Shown here one piece after another: positions 45,448 through 54,615 of a DNA stretch of 64,000 nt. Both the position numbers and the translations under genes were made by a program. Origin of the DNA: Alkaliphilus transvaalensis ATCC 700919 (GTDB taxonomy: Bacteria; Bacillota; Clostridia; Peptostreptococcales; Natronincolaceae); contig NZ_JHYF01000014.1 in assembly GCF_000621485.1 (NCBI RefSeq), forward strand, positions 1-64,000, read 5' to 3'. Positions within the stretch are counted from its first letter, which is position 1. Every line of letters begins with the position of its first letter. The notes under the pieces are model-generated. The model was not told the DNA's origin and made no database searches. It saw nothing but the letters and a program-made list of their open reading frames with translations.

Positions 45448-45547
45448 TTTTTACACTCCTTTAGATTATTTTTTAAGGTTTCTTAATTTCCTTGATAATA
45501 TATTCTTTCCACATCTGCCCATGAAAAATTCCTAATTTTTTTTATTC

Positions 45548-45583
45548 ATAAAAAAACTCTTCTCATAAAAAATAGAGAAGAGT
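45548..45583 (-). terminator. Terminator of the malic enzyme gene
   Basis: Reverse strand ACTCTTCTC...GAGAAGAGT (arms 45575-45583, 45556-45564) then TTTTTTTAT. Confidence 0.9.
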
Positions 45584-45597
45584 AAGCGTATCTTATA

Positions 45598-46770
45598 TTA
45601 TTTACGGGCTACATTTGTAATCAATGCTGCATTGGCTACTGCTTTTGCCACCTGTTCTACTACTCTTTTATCAAAGGGATCTGGAATGACATAATCTGGG
45701 GTTAATTCTGCATCTTCAATGATTCCAGCTATGGCATAGGCCGCCGCCACCTTCATCTCTTCATTAATTTCCGATGCCCTTACATCTAAAGCTCCTTTAA
45801 ATACACCTGGAAAGGCTAATACATTATTAATTTGGTTTGGAAAATCTGATCTTCCTGTCCCAATTACCTTTGCCCCACCTTCCTTTGCTAAGTCGGGCAT
45901 AATTTCTGGTAATGGGTTTGCCATTGCGAATACGATGGCATTTTCCTTCATACGACTAATCATTTCTTTTGTAACAACATTTGGTGCTGATACGCCTATA
46001 AACACATCTGCACCCTCCATTGCAGTTTCCAACTTTCCTTTTAATTTCTCTTTATTTGTCACTTTTGCCATTTCTTCTTGATATGAATTATTTGAAGGAG
46101 CACCTTCATAAATAATCCCTTCTCGATAAACTAAAATTACATCTTGGACCCCCACATTTAATAAGAGTTTCCCTATAGCTATCCCTGCTGAACCTGCACC
46201 ATTTATAACGACTTTAATCTCTTGAAATTTTTTATTTACTACTTTAATTGCATTAATTAATCCAGAAAGTACAACAATAGCTGTTCCATGTTGATCATCA
46301 TGAAATACTGGGATATCTAATACCTCTTTAAGTTTTTCCTCTATTTCAAAACATCTTGGTGCAGCAATATCCTCTAAATTAATTCCCCCAAAGGTTGGTG
46401 CTAAGTACTTGACTGTTTTTACTATTTCGTCTACATCTTTTGTATCTAAACAGATAGGAAAGGCATCTACATTGGCAAAGCTCTTAAACAAAATTGCCTT
46501 ACCCTCCATTACTGGCATAGCTGCTTCTGGCCCGATGTCTCCTAATCCTAACACTGCACTACCATCGGAAACTACTGCAACTAAATTTCCTTTTGATGTA
46601 TAAGTATATACTTGTTCTTTATCTTGGTGTATCATTTTACAGGGTTCTGCTACCCCAGGAGTATAGGCTAAACTTAAGTCTTCCCTTGTTTCGACCTTCA
46701 CCTTCGAGTTTATAGCAATTTTCCCTACGGCATTTTCATGTAATTTTAAACTTGCTTCAGCATTATTCAA
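45598..46770 (-). CDS. NAD(P)-dependent malic enzyme
   Basis: A 390-residue short prokaryotic malic enzyme that converts malate to pyruvate and CO2. Motifs: SLAYTPGVAEPC near 33-44, SDGSAVLGLGDIGPEAAMPV near 69-88, EGKAILFKSFANVDAFP near 90-106, FHDDQHGTAIV near 156-166, GAGSAGIAIGKLL near 191-203 and GTGRSDFPNQINNVLAFPG near 306-324. It uses TTG as start, eight to nine bases after AAAGGAG. Stands alone. Whether NAD or NADP is preferred cannot be told. Confidence 0.95.
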   Translation of the reverse strand: MNNAEASLKLHENAVGKIAINSKVKVETREDLSLAYTPGVAEPCKMIHQDKEQVYTYTSKGNLVAVVSDGSAVLGLGDIGPEAAMPVMEGKAILFKSFANVDAFPICLDTKDVDEIVKTVKYLAPTFGGINLEDIAAPRCFEIEEKLKEVLDIPVFHDDQHGTAIVVLSGLINAIKVVNKKFQEIKVVINGAGSAGIAIGKLLLNVGVQDVILVYREGIIYEGAPSNNSYQEEMAKVTNKEKLKGKLETAMEGADVFIGVSAPNVVTKEMISRMKENAIVFAMANPLPEIMPDLAKEGGAKVIGTGRSDFPNQINNVLAFPGVFKGALDVRASEINEEMKVAAAYAIAGIIEDAELTPDYVIPDPFDKRVVEQVAKAVANAALITNVARK

Positions 46771-46870
46771 ATCTTTTTTCTCCTTTCTATTTGCTACAAA
46801 TTGTTTTAGCTATGTAGTGATAGATTCTTCTTATGTATTATTGTATCACTATCTATGAAGAGGGAAAACC

Positions 46871-46905
46871 AAAAAAAATAGGCAGTGAATGGGGTCCCCT
46901 GCCTC
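46871..46905 (-). terminator. Terminator of the DUF421-DUF4363 operon
   Basis: Reverse strand AGGCAGGGGACCCC...CTGCCT followed by eight T. Confidence 0.85.
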
Positions 46906-46931
46906 TCTTATTTATAATAGATTTGATAAAT

Positions 46932-47312
46932 TTATAATAGATTAGAAAGACTAAAACTTTCCTTCTTTTGAATTAAACTGATTACAAACTTTAAGTGGGT
47001 AATCTCCCCTACAGTAAGACTGTGATCTTGAACTTCCATATATTTTTCTATTTTAGCCAAAGAAACCTCTATTGAATCTAAGTCATAATGTTCTAGTAGC
47101 GTTTCAAAAACCCCTTTAATCTCGTTCCAATCATCTTTAACTTTTTCCAATTTCTCTTTTCCAGTTTCCCAATCTTTCGCCATTATTACCTCATCTAATT
47201 CATTAATGGAGGCAATTAAACCTTCAGTTTGAACTCCTACATAGTGGGAAAAGTATAGGGCCCCACCAAAAAAGAGAATTAGTATAATTGTCGTTATCAT
47301 TACAACCCTCAT
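46932..47312 (-). CDS. DUF4363 family protein
   Basis: A 126-residue protein with a single N-terminal membrane segment (about 5-20) and an alpha-helical extracytoplasmic domain. It resembles DUF4363, which in Firmicutes is nearly always encoded after a DUF421/YetF membrane protein, as here (nine-base gap). Role unknown; a spore or envelope function has been suggested for the pair. AAGGAGG precedes the ATG. Confidence 0.85.
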   Translation of the reverse strand: MRVVMITTIILILFFGGALYFSHYVGVQTEGLIASINELDEVIMAKDWETGKEKLEKVKDDWNEIKGVFETLLEHYDLDSIEVSLAKIEKYMEVQDHSLTVGEITHLKFVISLIQKKESFSLSNLL

Positions 47313-47321
47313 ATGGCCTCC

Positions 47322-47999
47322 TTATGATATTTGCTTTTTTTGTAGATGAAACTCTCTATTTGAGGTAAGAAATGCAAAAAAGACTTCATTAATTTTTGAA
47401 ACATTATTTTTTCTTAATTGTTGAGTAAGCCAATCTTCATTAAAACCAGCATTATGTAAATTTTTCGTTAATAGCTGTCCATCTAAAATTAATGTAACTG
47501 GTAGCTGTTCCTGTTGCTTATCAATTTTTAAATCCTCTAATAGAACTTGGGTTTTACCTACCTTTGGCATAATACTTATATCTCCATTGGTTTCCATTAT
47601 TGCATATTCTACGTCACTTAAATTTGGATAATCCTTTAGTCTGAGTTGCTCCAGCAAATCATTCATATTGATTCTTAATCTTCTTAATTCTGACTGATCG
47701 ATCTGACCTTTATTTATGAGGATACTTGGTTTACCGCAGATAATATTACTTACACTTTCACTCTTAATCGATAAATAGGAGATGATTACCTGTACTGACA
47801 GTAGTGTCAAAATAGGCACCACTCCATTTATTAATGGGATTGAGGTGTTTTCCATAGGGGTGGCAGCTAATTCTGCAATCATTAATGTAATAACAAGCTC
47901 AAAGGGCTGCATCTGAGCAATTTGTCTTTTTCCCATCATCCTCATAACAACTACAACAATAAAATATAATATAAAAGCCCTTATAAATAATATAAGCAT
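47322..47999 (-). CDS. DUF421 (YetF-type) membrane protein
   Basis: A 225-residue protein with three N-terminal membrane segments and a cytoplasmic domain (about 85-225). GKRQIAQMQPFELVITLMIAELAATP (about 24-49, family motif with RQI...E...A) and GKPSILINKGQI near 88-99 are characteristic. In Bacillus spores the relatives YetF/YdfS interact with germination proteins. Followed by DUF4363. AGGAG precedes the ATG. Confidence 0.9.
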   Translation of the reverse strand: MLILFIRAFILYFIVVVVMRMMGKRQIAQMQPFELVITLMIAELAATPMENTSIPLINGVVPILTLLSVQVIISYLSIKSESVSNIICGKPSILINKGQIDQSELRRLRINMNDLLEQLRLKDYPNLSDVEYAIMETNGDISIMPKVGKTQVLLEDLKIDKQQEQLPVTLILDGQLLTKNLHNAGFNEDWLTQQLRKNNVSKINEVFFAFLTSNREFHLQKKQIS

Positions 48000-48155
48000 T
48001 TTTTCAACTCCTAGCTTTAAATTACTTATATTATTATTACCTATCCTTCTTGTAATATTTAATTAAAGATGGAAGCCAACACTTGTAATTATTGGTTATT
48101 TAGGTTTGGCTTTGGGTAAATTAATAGCAATAGAACTCAGGAAAGGATGTTTTAT

Positions 48156-49178
48156 ATGTCTAAATTATTTACTCCTATTAAAATCAAGAATTTAGATTTA
48201 AAAAACAGAATTGTTATGGCTCCTATGTGTCAATTTTCTGCTGATGAAAAGGGATTTGTTCAAAATTGGCATTTTATTCACTATAGCAGTAGAGCTATTG
48301 GTGGAGTAGGCCTTATTCTTTTGGAAGCCACCGCTGTTGACCCTAATGGTAGAATTATGGTTGGTGATTTAGGTATATGGGACGATCAGCATATCGCTGG
48401 ATTAAAATCTATTGTTGATGAATGTAAAAAATATGGGGCAAAGATTGGAATACAATTATTTCATGCTGGTAGAAAGTGTACCGCACCTGAAAAAGAATCT
48501 GTCGCTCCCAGTCCCATTGCCTTTAGCGAAAAATATGCTGTTCCCCATGAACTTACAAAAGAAGAAATTAAGGAGATTGTAGTTGCCTTTCGACTAGCGG
48601 CTAAACGCTCATTAGGTGCTGGTTTTGACACCATTGAAATCCATGGTGCCCATGGATATCTAATTCATCAGTTTTTATCTCCCCTGTCTAATTTACGAAA
48701 GGATGAATATGGAGGTAGTGCAGAAAATAGAGTTAGGTTCTTAAGGGAGATTCTTGAAGCAGTTAGAGAGGTTTGGGATAAACGTAAGGCCCTTCTCCTT
48801 CGTGTATCTGCTGAAGACTACGCTGAAGGTGGTAACACGTCTGAAGACACTGCTTATTTGATTAATCTAGTAAAGGAATATGAAATTGACTTGGTAAATG
48901 TTAGTTCAGGAGCCATTGTTCCTGCAGAAATTAATGTTTACCCAGGTTATCAAATTACTTTCTCAGAAATTATCAGGGATCTTACTGGATTACCTACTAT
49001 TGCAGGAGGACTGATCACTTCTCCTTTAATGGCAGAGGAGATTCTTTGTAACCAACGGGGAGATTTAATTTTTATTGGAAGAGATTTATTAAGGAATCCC
49101 TATTGGCCTTTATACGCCGCAAAGGCCCTAGATGTAGAGATGGAATGGCCCAACCAGTATCGAGGTGCAAGATTATAA
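48156..49178 (+). CDS. namA: NADPH dehydrogenase, Old Yellow Enzyme (NamA/YqjM type)
   Basis: A 340-residue FMN enzyme of the YqjM class, which reduces activated alkenes. LKNRIVMAPMCQFSAD near 15-30 contains the class-typical Cys near the flavin; HAGRKC near 104-109, IHGAHGYLIHQFLSP near 166-180 and YGGSAENRVRFL near 190-201 follow; GRDLLRNP is at the end. I start at the ATG before TCT-AAA, correctly spaced from GGAAAGG; the upstream ATG nine bases earlier is too near it. A terminator follows. Confidence 0.93.
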   Translation: MSKLFTPIKIKNLDLKNRIVMAPMCQFSADEKGFVQNWHFIHYSSRAIGGVGLILLEATAVDPNGRIMVGDLGIWDDQHIAGLKSIVDECKKYGAKIGIQLFHAGRKCTAPEKESVAPSPIAFSEKYAVPHELTKEEIKEIVVAFRLAAKRSLGAGFDTIEIHGAHGYLIHQFLSPLSNLRKDEYGGSAENRVRFLREILEAVREVWDKRKALLLRVSAEDYAEGGNTSEDTAYLINLVKEYEIDLVNVSSGAIVPAEINVYPGYQITFSEIIRDLTGLPTIAGGLITSPLMAEEILCNQRGDLIFIGRDLLRNPYWPLYAAKALDVEMEWPNQYRGARL

Positions 49179-49224
49179 AGAAAATGAGATGGTAGATTGT
49201 GATCCTTCATAACAACAGAGTATG

Positions 49225-49275
49225 AAAAGGAGGTAAGGGTTCATTTTGTTCCCTTCTACCTCCTTTTCTTTTTTC
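49225..49275 (+). terminator. Terminator of namA
   Basis: AAAAGGAGGTAAGGG and CCCTTCTACCTCCTTTT form a long stem followed by TTTTTTC. Note that the 5' arm resembles a ribosome site but no frame follows. Confidence 0.85.
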
Positions 49276-49414
49276 ATATGGAAGTGGACACTTATTTTAA
49301 TTTTATATTATGGAAATTAAGAAATTCCTTAAATAATGGTAAATTTGTATAACTTATGATGTTTGAAACTTTCTACTAATCCTTTAAATTATAAGTAATT
49401 ATAGTTTCTCTATT

Positions 49415-50857
49415 CTATAATTCTATTGAGATATGTTTAATCTCAAGAAAACCTTCGATCCCAAAATGTCCTCCTTCACGTCCAATGCCACTTTCTTTGT
49501 AACCACCAAAGGGGGCTTGGGGAGTAGAGGTTCTACCGTCATTAACTCCTATAATGCCAAACTCTAACTTTTCCGCTACTCTAATGGACCTGGAAAGGGA
49601 TTCCGTAAAGAAATAGGCTGCTAATCCATAATCGGTATCATTTGCCATCTCAATAGCTTCTTCTTCTGTTTTAAAGCTAATGACTGGTAGAACTGGTCCA
49701 AAGGTCTCTTCTTTGGCAACCGTCATTCCCTTTCTGACATTTGAAAGCAAGGTTGGTTCCACAAAATATCCCCCCTGCTGACTAATGCCATTGTGATAAG
49801 ATTTACCACCAAACTCTAATTTTGCACCTTGCTCTATAGCATCTTTTATATGCTGTTGTATTTTATCATAGCTATTTTTATCTATCACAGGACCAATTAA
49901 GACCCCTTCTTTCATACCGTCTCCTACAATAAAATCTTTTAATCTGTTTTTAAGTTTTCCAATAAACTCTTCTTTAATTGATTCTTGCACATAAAAGCGA
50001 TTTGAGGCAATGCAGGTTTGACCACAATTTCGTAGCTTTGATGCTAAGGCCTCTTCTACAGCTTTATCTAAGTTGGCGTCTTCAAATACAATTAAGGGAG
50101 CATGTCCACCTAGTTCTAGAGAAATATTTTTAACGGTTTTTGCCGATTGTTCCATGAGTTTTTTGCCAACCTCAGTTGATCCAGTAAAAGTTACTTTTCT
50201 TACCCTTTTATCTTCCATTATGGTATTACCAATAACCTGAGCAGAACCAGTTACTAAATTAACTACTCCCTTAGGAATTCCTGCTTCTTCAAACAATTGA
50301 CATAGTTTTATAGCTGTTAGTGGTGTTTGAGAAGCTGGTTTTAAAACCACTGTGCATCCCGCTGCTAATGCCGGGGCAATTTTCCTAGTAATCATTGCAG
50401 CTGGAAAGTTCCAAGGAGTGATGGCTGCAACTACCCCCACCGGTTGCTTAATAGCCAAAATCCGCTTGTTTGGGCTCCAAGCGGGTATTGTTTCACCATA
50501 AATTCTTTTAGCTTCTTCTGCATACCAATCAACAAAACCTGCAGCATAAAATACTTCTCCTAAAGCTTCTTTAAGAGGTTTGCCCTGTTCAAATGTCATT
50601 AATTGAGCAATTTCTTCTTGTCTTTCAATCATTAACTGATATACCTTTTTTAAGTAATTACTTCTGACATTAGCTGGAAGGTCTGCCCACCGGGGTAAAG
50701 CCTCATAAGCAGCTGTGATTGCTTCCTTTGTCTCTTTTTCTCCTCCATTAGGAACATAAGCAATTAATTCTCCTGTAGCTGGATTATACACTTTTATTGA
50801 ATTTTCTTTCTTACCCGAAATCCATTCTCCGTTAATATACATCTTATAATTTTCCAT
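49415..50857 (-). CDS. gabD: NAD(P)-dependent succinate-semialdehyde dehydrogenase-like ALDH
   Basis: A 480-residue aldehyde dehydrogenase. TPWNFPAAMITRKIAPALAAG near 147-167, FTGSTEVGK near 224-232, the general-base Glu in LELGGHAPLIVF near 247-258 and the catalytic Cys in NCGQTCIASNRFYV near 278-291 are intact. Similarity is strongest to GabD-type succinate-semialdehyde dehydrogenases, though glutarate-semialdehyde or other short aldehydes are possible. No 4-aminobutyrate transaminase gene is adjacent. AAGGGAG precedes the ATG. Confidence 0.88.
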   Translation of the reverse strand: MENYKMYINGEWISGKKENSIKVYNPATGELIAYVPNGGEKETKEAITAAYEALPRWADLPANVRSNYLKKVYQLMIERQEEIAQLMTFEQGKPLKEALGEVFYAAGFVDWYAEEAKRIYGETIPAWSPNKRILAIKQPVGVVAAITPWNFPAAMITRKIAPALAAGCTVVLKPASQTPLTAIKLCQLFEEAGIPKGVVNLVTGSAQVIGNTIMEDKRVRKVTFTGSTEVGKKLMEQSAKTVKNISLELGGHAPLIVFEDANLDKAVEEALASKLRNCGQTCIASNRFYVQESIKEEFIGKLKNRLKDFIVGDGMKEGVLIGPVIDKNSYDKIQQHIKDAIEQGAKLEFGGKSYHNGISQQGGYFVEPTLLSNVRKGMTVAKEETFGPVLPVISFKTEEEAIEMANDTDYGLAAYFFTESLSRSIRVAEKLEFGIIGVNDGRTSTPQAPFGGYKESGIGREGGHFGIEGFLEIKHISIEL

Positions 50858-51056
50858 TGCAATTCTCCCTTCTTCCCCTTATTTCTGCTGAAGTAACTGG
50901 CTTTAGTTTAATTGAAAAGCATGTTGATTTTATTTTTACTTATATTTGATTTTAGATTTTCATCATTATTATATCAAAAAATCGCTGTAGAAAAATATCC
51001 TTTAATGCATCGTTTAAATTAATCATATAAATTTTAGTAATATCATTATTCTGTTA

Positions 51057-51086
51057 TTGTATTTTATGTTTTTTTATTGGTATAAT
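51057..51086 (+). promoter_or_regulatory. uppP promoter
   Basis: TTGTAT (51057-51062), 18-base spacer, TATAAT (51081-51086), about 29 bases before the start codon. Confidence 0.6.
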
Positions 51087-51114
51087 TGAATATACTTTCT
51101 ATGGAGGTGTTGAC

Positions 51115-51945
51115 ATGAATATTTTTAAAGCAATTATTTTAGGTTTGGTACAGGGACTAACAGAATTCTTGCCTGTTAGTAGTTCTGGTCATTTAGCAGT
51201 TACCCAAGGAATTTTGCAAGTACCTGAAGATCGAATCTTATTCTTAACAGTGATGCTTCACTTTGGTACTTTAATGTCTATATTTTTCATCTATTCAAAA
51301 GATATCATTAGAATTGTTGTAGAGTTCATTAAGCTTATATTTGAACTACTTAGTGGAAAAGGCCTTAAATTCAACAATGAATATAGAAAATTAGGACTCC
51401 TTATTATTATAGCCACCATCCCTACAGGATTAATGGGGATCTTCCTCAATGATATTTTTGCAAGTTTTTATACTTCACAATTAATTATAGGGATCTCTTT
51501 GCTAATTACTGGTACCTTATTATGGACGGCAGAAAAAGTCCATAAAGGTAAGAAAGATATTCGTCATATGAAATGGCATGACGCTCTCATTGTTGGTATT
51601 TTCCAAGGGTTTGCTATTACTCCGGGAATATCTAGGTCTGGTTCGACTATCGTTGGTTCCCTTTTAAGGGGCTTTAATAAGGAATTAGCCACTCGATTCT
51701 CCTTCTTAATTTCTATACCAGCTATTTTAGGGGCTACTGTTTTCGAAGTAAAAGATGCTTTGGAGGTCGGGTTAGGAGATCTAACCTTTGGAATATTATT
51801 AGCAGGTATTCTTGCCGCCTTCTTTTCTGGTGTATTTGCTATTAGAACTTTAATTAACTTTATTAAAAAGGAAAAATTATATTATTTCTCTTATTATACT
51901 TGGGCCGTAGGAAGTATTATTATAATTTTAACCTTAATAAGATAG
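51115..51945 (+). CDS. uppP: Undecaprenyl-diphosphatase
   Basis: A 276-residue integral membrane phosphatase (BacA family) that recycles undecaprenyl diphosphate for cell-wall synthesis; overexpression confers bacitracin resistance. The signature loops are GLVQGLTEFLPVSSSGHLAV near 11-30 (catalytic Glu and Ser, His) and GISRSGSTIVGSLLRG near 170-185. About seven membrane segments. GGAGGTG precedes the ATG. Confidence 0.96.
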   Translation: MNIFKAIILGLVQGLTEFLPVSSSGHLAVTQGILQVPEDRILFLTVMLHFGTLMSIFFIYSKDIIRIVVEFIKLIFELLSGKGLKFNNEYRKLGLLIIIATIPTGLMGIFLNDIFASFYTSQLIIGISLLITGTLLWTAEKVHKGKKDIRHMKWHDALIVGIFQGFAITPGISRSGSTIVGSLLRGFNKELATRFSFLISIPAILGATVFEVKDALEVGLGDLTFGILLAGILAAFFSGVFAIRTLINFIKKEKLYYFSYYTWAVGSIIIILTLIR

Positions 51946-52044
51946 CTCAATCAAAAACATATCCATGATTCTATAAGAATTTGACTTAATTTACTACAGA
52001 TTATAAAGAGTAAAAACAACAAAACCTATAACAAGCAATATAAA

Positions 52045-52093
52045 AAGGAGTCGTCTAATATGATGGTAATCATTTAGGCAACTCCTTCTTTTA
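52045..52093. terminator. Hairpin after uppP
   Basis: AAAGGAGT...ACTCCTT with an inner TCTAA/TTAGG stem; T-rich tail CTTCTTTTATTT on the plus strand. Confidence 0.75.
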
Positions 52094-52098
52094 TTTAG

Positions 52099-52146
52099 GT
52101 TATTAAGTTATTAAGTTATTAAGCTTTTAAGCTTTTAAGTTCTTAA
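52099..52146. repeat. 8-bp tandem repeat tract
   Basis: Six units: GTTATTAA three times, GCTTTTAA twice, GTTCTTAA once. It sits just beyond the stop of the leftward RIC gene. Confidence 0.9.
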
Positions 52147-52149
52147 TAC

Positions 52150-52854
52150 TTACTTAATTAACCTTGGAAATAAAACATTGTTTTCTAGGTGAATGTGTTG
52201 AAATAAATCCCATTCTAGTTCTTCTAGTCCTTTGTAGGTTAATACATAACTAGTGCAGATTCCTGCAGGTGGCGTATAATCTGATGTTATTTTTCTTAAA
52301 TTCTTTATAATATCCCCTGCTCCATCGTGTTCTTCTTCAAGTTCTCTATTAACTTGGTTAATTTTATCTAAAAGCTCTGGTGAAGGGTTTTTATCATACT
52401 CCTTCACTAGGGGGAACAAAATTTCTTCTTCTTTAATTAAATGTTGCTCTAACTCTAATTTTAACAGGTGGAAGTTTTTATGCACCTTTGTAAGAACTTC
52501 TCCATGGTCTACCCCATGAACCCTTAGGATTTTTGTTGTTAAGTCACTTAATCTTGGTAACACTTCCTTTACATAGGTGTGGTGTTTATCAACAATATAA
52601 TCAATTAATTCAGAATTACTAAACTCAAGATAATCAGCTGCTTTTTCCTTTAGAGCTTGAGCTTCTTCATAGGCCTGATCTAGCTGACTTAAAACTTCTT
52701 CAGTTTTTAAACCTTGTTCTTCTATCGCTTCAGATAAAGGTCTATGTCCACCACAACAGAAGTCTATTCCTAAAGTTCTAAAAATTTCTGCTGCCTTTGG
52801 AAGCTTAATTACTACATCACCAATCTTTTCATTACTATTAAATATCTTTTTCAT
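52150..52854 (-). CDS. Iron-sulfur cluster repair di-iron protein (RIC/ScdA/YtfE)
   Basis: A 234-residue cytosolic protein. The N-terminal DUF542 domain (about 1-65) has LGIDFCCGGHRPLSEA near 28-43; the C-terminal hemerythrin-like domain (about 80-234) provides di-iron ligands in HHTYVKE near 91, HGVDHGE near 112, HFHLLKLELEQHLIKEEEILFP-type helix His/Glu near 127-147, and EEHDGAG and HIHLENNVLFP near the end. It repairs iron-sulfur centres after nitrosative or oxidative damage. TTGGAGG precedes the ATG. Confidence 0.93.
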   Translation of the reverse strand: MKKIFNSNEKIGDVVIKLPKAAEIFRTLGIDFCCGGHRPLSEAIEEQGLKTEEVLSQLDQAYEEAQALKEKAADYLEFSNSELIDYIVDKHHTYVKEVLPRLSDLTTKILRVHGVDHGEVLTKVHKNFHLLKLELEQHLIKEEEILFPLVKEYDKNPSPELLDKINQVNRELEEEHDGAGDIIKNLRKITSDYTPPAGICTSYVLTYKGLEELEWDLFQHIHLENNVLFPRLIK

Positions 52855-52964
52855 TGTTATCCCTCCAATTACTTATTTTATGTCTTTATCTTACCCCATT
52901 TTGGGAGGGATTTCTTTGATTTAACTCACATTTAGAATCTTTTTATTTCTACTTTCTTTTTCTT

Positions 52965-53300
52965 CTATTCTTTTCTTGTCCACCTGTTGGCATCTCTTGT
53001 ATTAAATTTTTGCATCATTAAATGAAAGGCTTCTTCTAAATCAATATTTAAAGAGTTTGCAAAGCAAACGATGATAAACATAATGTCTGCAAGCTCCATA
53101 TCAATAGTATTATGGGGTTCGTCTTTTCTTTTTGGCTTTTCTCCATGATAATGATTAACCTCTCTGGCCAATTCTCCTGCTTCTTCTGTTAATCGTGCCA
53201 TTAAAGCCAGCGGACTAAAATAACCTTCTTTAAATTGACCTATGTAATCATCAACTAATTTCTGCATTTCTTTAAGGGTTAAATCGCTTTTCTGTTTCAC
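52965..53300 (-). CDS. MazG-like nucleotide pyrophosphohydrolase
   Basis: A 111-residue all-alpha NTP pyrophosphatase. EEAGELAREVNHYHG (about 37-51) and ELADIMFIIVCFANSLNIDL (about 66-85) give the E-x-x-E and E-x-x-D metal-binding pattern of the MazG/dUTPase-like superfamily. I start at a GTG eight bases after AAGGAGG; the longer frame begins at an earlier GTG with no ribosome site. Close to the YpjD-type house-cleaning enzymes. Confidence 0.88.
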   Translation of the reverse strand: MKQKSDLTLKEMQKLVDDYIGQFKEGYFSPLALMARLTEEAGELAREVNHYHGEKPKRKDEPHNTIDMELADIMFIIVCFANSLNIDLEEAFHLMMQKFNTRDANRWTRKE

Positions 53301-53326
53301 TTTATTTCCCTCCTTATTTTCACTCT

Positions 53327-53455
53327 TCACTGCCAGTGGAAGTTTAATTCGCCAAATGCTACTCCTTCTGTCAAGGATACTGCTCCTATGGCTGCAATTA
53401 AAGCCCTACTGACCTGTTCTTTATAAACATTATATAGTTTTTTCCTGAAAGACAC
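53327..53455 (-). CDS. Possible small protein, 42 residues
   Basis: GTG start, weak AAGG seven bases upstream, and a basic N-terminus (MSFRKKLYNVYKEQ) followed by a hydrophobic stretch and an acidic, Trp-containing end. It lies 26 bp before the MazG-like start, same direction. Codon use looks coding, but I recognise no family and the frame is short; it could also be a remnant. Confidence 0.3.
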   Translation of the reverse strand: MSFRKKLYNVYKEQVSRALIAAIGAVSLTEGVAFGELNFHWQ

Positions 53456-53643
53456 AAAAAAACCTTACTGCACAAAAATACTTATACTGTAGTAGTCATT
53501 GACTGTTGCATGGGGTTAAAGGCGAACTTCATCAGATAGTAAGAAACTTCTAAGCTATGATATTGGTATGATAAAATTTTTTGATTAATTCTTTGGCTCT
53601 TGAATCATACTAGTTATTATTCTTATAATAAGGAGTTGATAAA

Positions 53644-54615
53644 TTGTTTAAGGAAATGCTTCAACCTGACCTGTATCACGGTAGGTCTCCTTGGAATAAA
53701 TTTGAAGGTTGGTATTTTAAAATTACTAATGAAGCCGCCACTGAATCTTTTTCATTTATACCTGGTATCTTTTGGGGAGACAATCCAAAAGATTCCCATA
53801 GTTTTCTGCAAGTATTAGAGGGTTCTTCTGTTAATTACACCTATCACCAATTTTCTACTGAAGCTTTTAGGGCCTATTCTAGTCCTTTTAGGATTTGTTT
53901 AGACAAAAATGTCTTCTCCTTAGACGGTGTATCCCTTTCAATCAAAACAGATCATCAGAATATTGAAGGTGAACTTAGGTTTAAAAATCTAATTAAATGG
54001 AAGGACCATTTTCTTTCCCCTGGGAGCATGGGATATTTTAATTTTATCCCCTTTATGCAATGTTATAGTCAAGTCTGCGGAATGGACTTAGAAATTTCTG
54101 GAGAGCTTTCTATTAATGGAAGGACTTATCACTTTGATCAAGGAAGAGGCTATATTGAGAAAAATTGGGGTAATGCTTTTCCCTATTCTTGGATTTGGAT
54201 TCAGTCTAATAGTTTTATCCATTCTCGAACTTCTTTAAGTTGCTCGATTGCCCATATTCCCTTCTGGCGTACTAGTTTTAGGGGCTTTTTAGTAGGCTTG
54301 TATCATGAAGGAAGTTTTTATTCTTTTACTACCATGAATGGTTCTTCTGCTGTAATTAGGGAGCTAGGAGGGGATGTGACGATCACTTTAGAAAACAAGA
54401 ACCATCTTTTAAGCATTGTCACTAAAAGTACTTCAGATGATTTTCTGCTATGTAACGGGCCCAGAGACGGAAAGATGGTCCCCTTGGTAAAGGAAAGTTT
54501 AAAAGGGAATGTATCTGTTAGTTTAAGGGACCAAAAAAATAATAGTTTAATTATGGAGGGTTTAGGGAGAGCTACAGGTATTGAATATGGTGGAAATTTC
54601 AAAAACCTGTATTAA
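53644..54615 (+). CDS. Tocopherol cyclase-like protein
   Basis: A 323-residue protein resembling the tocopherol cyclase family (PF14249). Features are FEGWYFKIT near 20-28, SFLQVLEG near 53, GSMGYFNFIPFMQCYSQV near 128-145, GRGYIEKNWGNAFPYSWIWIQ near 166-186. The host should not make tocopherol, so it is an unassigned cyclase- or lipid-binding-like protein, seen in many Clostridia. The start is TTG, eight bases after AAGGAG. No signal peptide. Confidence 0.85.
   Translation: MFKEMLQPDLYHGRSPWNKFEGWYFKITNEAATESFSFIPGIFWGDNPKDSHSFLQVLEGSSVNYTYHQFSTEAFRAYSSPFRICLDKNVFSLDGVSLSIKTDHQNIEGELRFKNLIKWKDHFLSPGSMGYFNFIPFMQCYSQVCGMDLEISGELSINGRTYHFDQGRGYIEKNWGNAFPYSWIWIQSNSFIHSRTSLSCSIAHIPFWRTSFRGFLVGLYHEGSFYSFTTMNGSSAVIRELGGDVTITLENKNHLLSIVTKSTSDDFLLCNGPRDGKMVPLVKESLKGNVSVSLRDQKNNSLIMEGLGRATGIEYGGNFKNLY

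Noticed and set aside
49225-49275. Ribosome site and new gene after namA (AAAAGGAGGTAA)
   Set aside because: The string is one arm of the namA terminator, with no start codon and frame behind it.
53300-53329. Small 42-residue frame read through its TGA into the MazG-like gene as a selenoprotein
   Set aside because: The codons after this TGA give a basic stretch without Cys/Sec motif, and the MazG-like gene has its own ribosome site and is in another frame.
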